Below, in pieces: positions 57,660 to 64,000 of a stretch of 64,000 nt of DNA. Below the pieces are notes generated by a model, which saw nothing but the letters and a program-made list of their open reading frames with translations, did not search any database and was not told the origin of the DNA. Each line of letters begins with the position of its first letter. Position 1 is the stretch's first letter. The stretch is from Cryptomeria japonica (Eukaryota > Streptophyta > Pinopsida > Cupressales > Cupressaceae), in NCBI RefSeq assembly GCF_030272615.1, contig NC_081412.1, positions 479,616,657 through 479,680,656 on the forward strand, written 5' to 3'. Made by a program: the position numbers and the translations under genes.

Positions 57660-58800
57660 TTGATAATTATAAGAAAAATTCCCAAGGGAATGTAACCACT
57701 ACATTCCTAAAACCATGCCAATCTCTCACAAGCCCACAACTTAGAACTCATCATACACATTGTGTTTAGCCAATTTAAGATTAAGTTTCTATATCCTCTT
57801 AGTGAAAAGAACGATGAAGACATATGCTACTATTAATTTTAATCCTTCAGATTCATCCATAAACTCTAAAATGGTGATACTTTGAGAGAATTTCAAAGTA
57901 TTAAGCATAAAATTTATTCAAGTATTTTCTTTTAGGTTATAGTTCTTCCTCTCTAATTTATTACTTATTATCCTTTGATTTTGATTATTCATTCATATCA
58001 ACTCTATGTAATATACTTATATTTAACCAATACTTATGTGACCAAGATCCCATGGCTCCTTGCAAAAGAAGCACAACTTCATCCTCCTAAGCTTTTATTG
58101 GATCCATCTTCTTTACTTGTTCTTTGTGGTATATACTTCTTATTAAGAGCTCCCTTTTGAAATGCTTTCTTTTGATAGCCTAAAGGTGGTGCATTTAAGT
58201 AAATTTTATTCTTGGTTTGAAATTTTTCTAGGATTAGAGATCTCTTAATGGATTTATATAAAATTAATAGATTTATACATTTCACCCAACCTTTGAGAGG
58301 TTTAGTCAAACCCTCCATTTTAATAATAATGAGCCTCTTTTCAAAAACATTTGACACCATCATTGATTATATTTGAAAATCTACCACATAATTGGTCACA
58401 ATATTATCCTACCTCATCTAATACAACTCGTTAAATGGGTGTCTAGATGCTTCCTATCAAACATATCAATTAACCTCTAGAAAAAAACATCATATGTGTT
58501 AATCATACCACATAATTGTTCACAATGTTATCCTACCTCATCTAAGACAACCTGTTAAATGGGTGTCTAGATGAGCAGACACTTTCTATCAAGCATATCA
58601 ATTAAACTCTAGAAAAAATCATCATATGTTTTAATCATACCACATAATTGTTCACAATGTTATCCTACCTCATCTAAGACAACTAGTTAAGATGGTGTTT
58701 AGAAAAGCAAGAACTTTCTATCAAACATATCAATTAACCTCTAGTGAAAATAATCACATTGTGTCCTTAAATAACCAATCTATGGTACCATCACTCACAT
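57660..58800 (-). pseudogene. Ty3/gypsy gag-protease remnant, second copy
   Basis: Duplicate of the 54335-55500 remnant on the - strand. It includes MEGLTKPLKGWVKC at about 58275-58315 and a linker with RTSKEDGSNKSLGG near 58080-58120. A cysteine-bearing knuckle region follows near 58060, then decayed protease sequence to 57660. Its gag end is expanded by a tandem repeat. Confidence 0.65.
58384..58745. repeat. Tandem repeat, about 128 bp x 3, within gag remnant
   Basis: CCACATAATTG starts units at 58384, 58508 and 58640, each continuing CACAAT(G/A)TTATCCTACCTC and ending near CAATTAA(A/C)CTCTAG. Unit P has the same segment doubled at a different place. Confidence 0.85.
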
Positions 58801-61385
58801 GTTGTGTCACGTAGATTCAAAGTGTAGAAACCTTTCTATTTTCATTCTCATACATAGGGTTTATTAAAAAATATGTATCTAACTTTTGAATACAAGCACA
58901 AACTTTTCATTCATTTGAACCATCAAAAGTAGGAATAGTTAACTTACCTAACATGTGTTGCAAATATTGATGACATTAGTTTGCATTTTGGCTTCTTTAA
59001 TTATTTTGTTCACTCTTCATCTTCAAGTTACAGAAGTTGGTGAGAGATATTTAAACATGAAATTCTAGTCTAGGAGATTTGTGTTCATCAAAATAGCTTA
59101 CAAAAACCATCTTCATCCTATTTTTTTCCTCTTATTATTTACATGTGTCTTCTTCTTTTTATAAGAATTTAGTCTAGAAAGGCCTAGATGCATAACCCAT
59201 ACTAGTTCTATTATATTTTGTAGGACTTGGACTTTCAATTATAAGGGTTCAAATTAGCCTTATCTAACATAAAAAAATATTTTTTTGTAATAATTATGCC
59301 ATGATATTTGACATCACTAATATCCCTATCTCATTTTGACAATTGTATTATATGGTAGATCTTTACCTTCCCTTCATTTTTTGAAGCTTTCTTACTTCTT
59401 CCCTCCATTTCTACTTCTATTTCCTTAGTATTTAAATCTTATAGTTATCTTTTCTCCCTCTAACAAAATCTAATTTCCCTTTGACTAGGTTGAATTAGAA
59501 GTTAGATAGAGCTTTGCAAGGTAACAAGATGAAGGATTTAATACATTGTAATCGGTCATTTTCATTATTTTTTATCAAATATGTAATATTTTCATTCCTT
59601 TCCATGCAACATTGGAGCATAAACAAAATATACAATTATAGTAAAATCAAATTTAAATGAGGAAAACCTTAACAAATTTAATTTTATTATTATTGTAGTT
59701 ATTGGAAAAATTTATAAAAATATTGATTAACTAAACTAGACAATAAATATTAATATTTTTTTAAATATCAAACCAAAAAATTCTTTGATAATATATTTTT
59801 GAATATTTGAAGAACTAAAATGCCCACTCTCAAGTGTGGTACTAATATATAGATGTAGGTTTGATTGGTGGCAATCATTGGGATGAAAATTAGGGCATAT
59901 GACCACTAGAATGGGAGAGATATGAAAATTTTTAAATGGGATGGTTTTGGGTCATTTTATCTTGCTAGACTTTTGGCTTTCATGGTTTACCTTGACATCA
60001 TAAAAGGTATAATTAATGTACAAGTAGCACTGATACAAAGAAATAGGTGTTTAGATTGATATGAAATAGTAGACGAAAGATATATTTGACATTTCATGGG
60101 TTTTTCTTGGCAATCAAATTTAAAACTTGTGAATAACCTTTGTCATAAATAATTTATTTAAAATACTTCTTAGTTCTTGAAATTAGATTTAGACTTGCAA
60201 TATTCAACACCAATGTGATCATCAAATAAAATCACCTAACTTGAAAAAGACAATTTTTATCCTCCAATCCCAATTTATAGAAAGTAAGAGGATTTTCACC
60301 CTTTAAAGTCCCACATACCAAAGTTCTTTTTATCTTTTTTGAGAAGATGAACACAATTGCTCAAGTTCCAAAAAAAGGATTTTATTACAATAACAATCAG
60401 TGATTTCTTTGATCAATTCATCCTCCTTTTATAAATTCCTTTTAGGACCCTCAATTAAAATTTGATGTCCCAATTAGACAACCACTTTATTAAAAAGGTA
60501 ACAATGTTTAAGTTGTCCTTAAAAAGGAAGTTACTAGGTCCAACTTAAAACAATATTATTAATGATTTTATTAACTTTATCTCTTAGCCTATGGGAACGA
60601 ATAGGCTACAAGTCCTCACAATTAATCTAATTTTGGAAAGGGGACATGGTAAAAAAGTAAGAAATAAAGGAATAAGATCACAAAAAGCCATTTCATGGAA
60701 CAAAATATTGCATAAAGCTCTATAATGGTGCTCAAACGGTAGAAAACTACTTCAAGGCTTGAAATATCTAATATAACAAAGGAAAAATCCAATTTTCAAG
60801 AAAAAATCCAATTTTCAAGAGGAAACTTGAGTGGGTGACGTGAAATGAGAGAGGAATGCATCTTTTAAAGATTTTAGGGACCAAATTTTGTTATTTTGCA
60901 CATATTTGTTTTGCATTGGACTTAGTTTTCCTATAGTTAACTTTCATTTATTAAATTTAGAACCAAGGGAGGGTAGGGAAGCTATGCCTTTACCAGGTAA
61001 AAGCACAACTAGTACCTCATATGCTAAGGAAATGAGATCAAATAGTGAAGAAGAGGAGTATAAAACAAGACTGTTAGAGGTGGTTTCGGCTCATTTTGAG
61101 TTTCAATGTGTTTGATATGGAAGAAATAAGGTGAATGTGAACTAATCGCAAGAGTCCAAATCAGAAAACATTTAATTTTTTGGAGCAATTACCTTGAAAA
61201 TAAAAAACATAGATAGCTTGAGTGTAAAGGAAGCATAAGAAAGGGTGAATCCACATGAATAGGAGAAATGATGATATAAGGATAAGAAATATGACTTATG
61301 AAGGGATCAAGACACATGAAAAGGAAAAAAGTTAGGAGAAAGAGGGAAAATGAAATAGAAATGGGTGAAAGGGAGGAAAACTATT
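58800..61385. other. Interval within unit Q, no gene recognised
   Basis: Its left end still parallels unit P (about 58800-59110 with 55500-56000). The middle (59110-61200) has no match that I see. A 75-codon frame at 60888-61115 has no known family. Confidence 0.5.
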
Positions 61386-62260
61386 TGAGAATATACTAAA
61401 ATGAGTTCAAATGTAGAAAAAGGAATTGCAAAGTACACAATATTAATTATTACGATATGATTTGGATTAAAAGGCAATAGTACCTTGATGTGAGATGACC
61501 ACATAAAAGCTTTGAATGTAATGATAAGGAGAATTGCAAAGTACTTGAGAATACACTAAAATGAGTTCATAGAAAAAGGAATTGCAAAGTACACAATATT
61601 AATTATTAAAATATGATTTGGATTAAAAAGCAATAGTACCTTGATATGAGATGACCACATAAAAGCTTTGAATGTAATGATAAGGGGAAAATTGCAAAGT
61701 ACTTGAGAATACACTAATATGAGTTCAAACGTAGAAAAAGGAATCAACAAAGTACACAATATTAATTATTACAATATGATTTGGATTAAAAAGCAATAGT
61801 ACCTTGATGTGAGATGACCACATAAAAACTTTGAATGTAATGATAAGGGGAATTGCAAAGTACTTTAGAATATAGACTAAAATGAGTTCAAACTTAGGAA
61901 AAGGAATTGCAAAGTACACAATATTAAGTATTACAATATGATTTGGATTAAAAGGCAATAGTACCTTGATGTGAGATGACCACATAAAAGCTTTGAATGT
62001 AATGATAAGGGGAATTAAGGTTATATGGAAAACAATGAAGCTAATAATAATTTGAGTTTTGTATGGTATTTTATGAGATGACTACATGAGAATTTTGAAA
62101 GTAATGATAAGGAAAATTAAGTTTATGGAAATCAATCAAGCTAATGGTAAATTGAGTTTTGTATGTTATTTTGTGAGATGACCACATAAAAACTTTGAAT
62201 ATAATGATAAAGAAAAATAAGGTTAAGGGAATCAATGAAGCTAAAAATAAATGGAGTTTT
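61386..62260. repeat. Minisatellite-like array, about 158 bp x 4 plus partial units
   Basis: Units start near 61386, 61548, 61704 and 61865. Each holds ACTAAAATGAGTTCA-like text, AATTGCAAAGTACACAATAT or a close variant, ATATGATTTGGATTAAAA and GTGAGATGACCACATAAAA. Two shorter partial units follow to about 62260. The open frames across it on the - strand are repeats of the same peptide and not a gene. Confidence 0.88.
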
Positions 62261-62539
62261 CTATTTACCCACTTCAATCAAGTCATCTTTTGAGCATTTT
62301 TTATCTATTTTGTTTTCGACCTCATTAGCTTTCATAGTTGGTTTCCAATTAGTAAGCATTTACATGGAAAATTTGAGCATATTTCTTTTTTTTAATTGAA
62401 ACAATGATATATTTGTTATTTGAAGGTTAGAAAGAGAATATTTTTCCATGGTCACAGGCTAAAGAATACAAGAATATATTTTTATTGTTTATGTGTTCCA
62501 TTTAAGAAAATGTGATGCAATTTATTATTTACACTACCA

Positions 62540-62930
62540 CACATTTTAAAGATATTTGAGCTCGTTAAACTTTGGAGTTGAGTATACTTAAATCTTTTAA
62601 GATGTCCTAGACTGATTTGTTTCATTCATTTGACTTTTAAAGATATTTGAGCTCGTTGAACTTTAAAATTGAGTATACTTAAAGATTTGAAGATGTCCTA
62701 TAATGATTTGTTTCATTCATTTGACAAACGTATACATCCCAAATCTTACTTTTCTTTTCTTTTGATATAATGTTTAAATGATCTTATAAGTTTTATATTT
62801 GATACACTATCTCGATAGACCAACTTGTACATCCCGAATCTTACTTTTCTTTTCTTTTGATATAATGTTTAAATGATCCTATAAGTTTTATATTTGATAC
62901 ACTATCCCGATACAAATCTCATGAAATTAA
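62540..62930. repeat. Two adjacent tandem duplications, about 100 bp each
   Basis: A unit with AAAGATATTTGAGCTCGTT recurs at about 62542 and 62639. A second unit with CTTACTTTTCTTTTCTTTTG recurs at about 62745 and 62840 and runs through TATAATGTTTAAATGATC. Confidence 0.8.
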
Positions 62931-63188
62931 AAAAATGCTTGATGGATTAATCATATACCCTACCCCTAATCTTCAATCCACAAACCTAACCTATTCTTTC
63001 AAAAGGCTTGCACCTTTCTCAAACCATACAAAAGTAATAGAATCCCTATACATTTTGTTAAAAGTCTATCATGGATGATATAAGAATACATGGTTGTGAG
63101 AGCAAATTCTATGGCTCTGACATGATTCAAAATCAATATACCATGAAATCCGCTCAGCCACAAACAGTTGATCACTCCATGGTGATGT

Positions 63189-63235
63189 TGGAACATGTGA
63201 GGAGAGCAGGGAACATGTGAGGAGAGCAGGGAACA
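63189..63235. repeat. 20-bp unit doubled
   Basis: GAACATGTGAGGAGAGCAGG repeats directly twice, followed by a partial third GAACATGAG. Confidence 0.85.
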
Positions 63236-63250
63236 TGAGCTCAAAGGCTT

Positions 63251-64000
63251 ACGATAACGACATGAATGAAGGTCTTCCATTAATGGCTTCTGTCTTCCAC
63301 TTCTACTTTAATGAATTGAGACTCATGTCTCAACACCATACAAACTAGCTAAGGTTGTTTTCAGTTGACCATTATTTTCATGTCGTAGCTGCCAAAAATG
63401 GATGAGTTTGTCCTTCTCTATTTAAAAGCATCTCCTCGTTCTTTTGCTTAATGAGATTCGAACAATAGACGTGCTACGAATCGGCCATGATAGAAATATA
63501 ATACCAGTTTCAGGTTGTAACTTAAATTTTGTTTCAGTTTCTTCTCAAATGTTTAAATGTTTAAAAATAAAAACTAAAAAAATTGTTTTCGTTTGGATTT
63601 GTTCTTGTAATTTTTTTGATTAATATTTGTAGACAAATAAATTTAAAGATATTTCAAACTAATATTGTAGTTGTACGTTCTTTTGGTTAATAAGATTCGA
63701 ACACTGAATGTGCTAAGAATTTGTCATGATAGAGAGATAATACCAGTTTCAGGATGTAGAATAAATTTGGCTTCAGAACTCTGTAAAAATGTGAGATTTC
63801 TTCTAAAATGTCAATTTGAGTTGTAAGAAAAGTGGTTTTGTTTGCATTTGTTCAGTGAATTTTTATCTATTAATCAGTAAATTTTTAAATTTATTTTTGT
63901 TTGGATTTGTTCTTGTAATTTTTTTATTCAATTTGGGCTGTAAGAAAAGTGTTTTCGTTTGGATTTGTTTTTGTAATTTTTTTATTTTTTCAATGTCTCA
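63251..64000. other. Window end: two related 240-bp segments
   Basis: A segment holding GAGATTCGAACAATAGACGT and TAATACCAGTTTCAGG (63451-63515) returns in diverged form about 242 bp later (63695-63756). Poly-T-rich tails follow each. No gene is seen before the window ends. Confidence 0.6.

Larger units (their letters stand above)
57651..63250. repeat. Segmental tandem duplication, unit Q
   Basis: Longer partner of unit P, expanded by local arrays at 58384-58745 and 61386-62260 and by unmatched sequence around 59100-61200. Confidence 0.7.

Noticed and set aside
61386-62030. Regularly spaced repeats that might suggest a CRISPR array
   Set aside because: Units are about 158 bp and repeated along their whole length, without unique spacers, in a plant nuclear context.
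61307-62277. Several - strand frames encoding similar peptides, at first suggestive of a repeat protein
   Set aside because: They are the same minisatellite unit translated repeatedly, each frame with its own start and stop.

Overview
The window looks like nuclear DNA from a seed plant with a large, repeat-filled genome. A gymnosperm such as a conifer is the likeliest source, but that is inference. The grounds are AT-rich sequence, three SAUR-type auxin-response genes, a plant L1-type LINE with an RNase H domain, and Ty1/copia and Ty3/gypsy LTR elements nested inside one another. I see no rRNA, tRNA, CRISPR array or bacterial operon.

Layout. 1-7.85 kb: gene-poor DNA with one intronless SAUR gene on + (4030-4644), small tandem duplications and a MITE-like remnant. 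7.86-15.44 kb: one LINE bounded by an 11-bp target-site duplication (TSD) and a poly-A tail, with decayed ORF1 and ORF2 plus an extra unrecognised coding-like stretch downstream of RNase H. 16.34-39.85 kb: a three-level nest of LTR retrotransposons, each level with an exact 5-bp TSD. A non-coding copia-type element (TSD ATCAA) contains a Ty3/gypsy Tat-like element (TSD CCATG). That one contains a second Tat-like element on the - strand (TSD CTCAT) with an uninterrupted 1114-codon gag-protease frame and no reverse transcriptase or integrase. The middle element has lost most of pol, keeps an integrase tail, and carries an antisense plant mobile domain (PMD) pseudogene before its 3' LTR.

40.1-50.5 kb: a tandem segmental duplication of about 5 kb. 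Each unit holds a SAUR gene on - and a decayed DUF4283-like remnant, and the second unit has a MITE absent from the first. 50.5-64 kb: a decayed Ty3/gypsy element on - (gag, protease and RT remnants), part of it duplicated in tandem, plus several minisatellite-like arrays and a hairpin.

The only genes that look functional are the three SAURs. They share a TATA box, a conserved block about 222 bp upstream of the ATG, and a 3' flank, so they are duplicates with their promoters. Two of the three have the N-terminal SAUR motif (VPRGHxAxY) in triplicate, which is unusual for the family. All frames, TSDs and repeats were read by eye. Divergence figures are rough counts.
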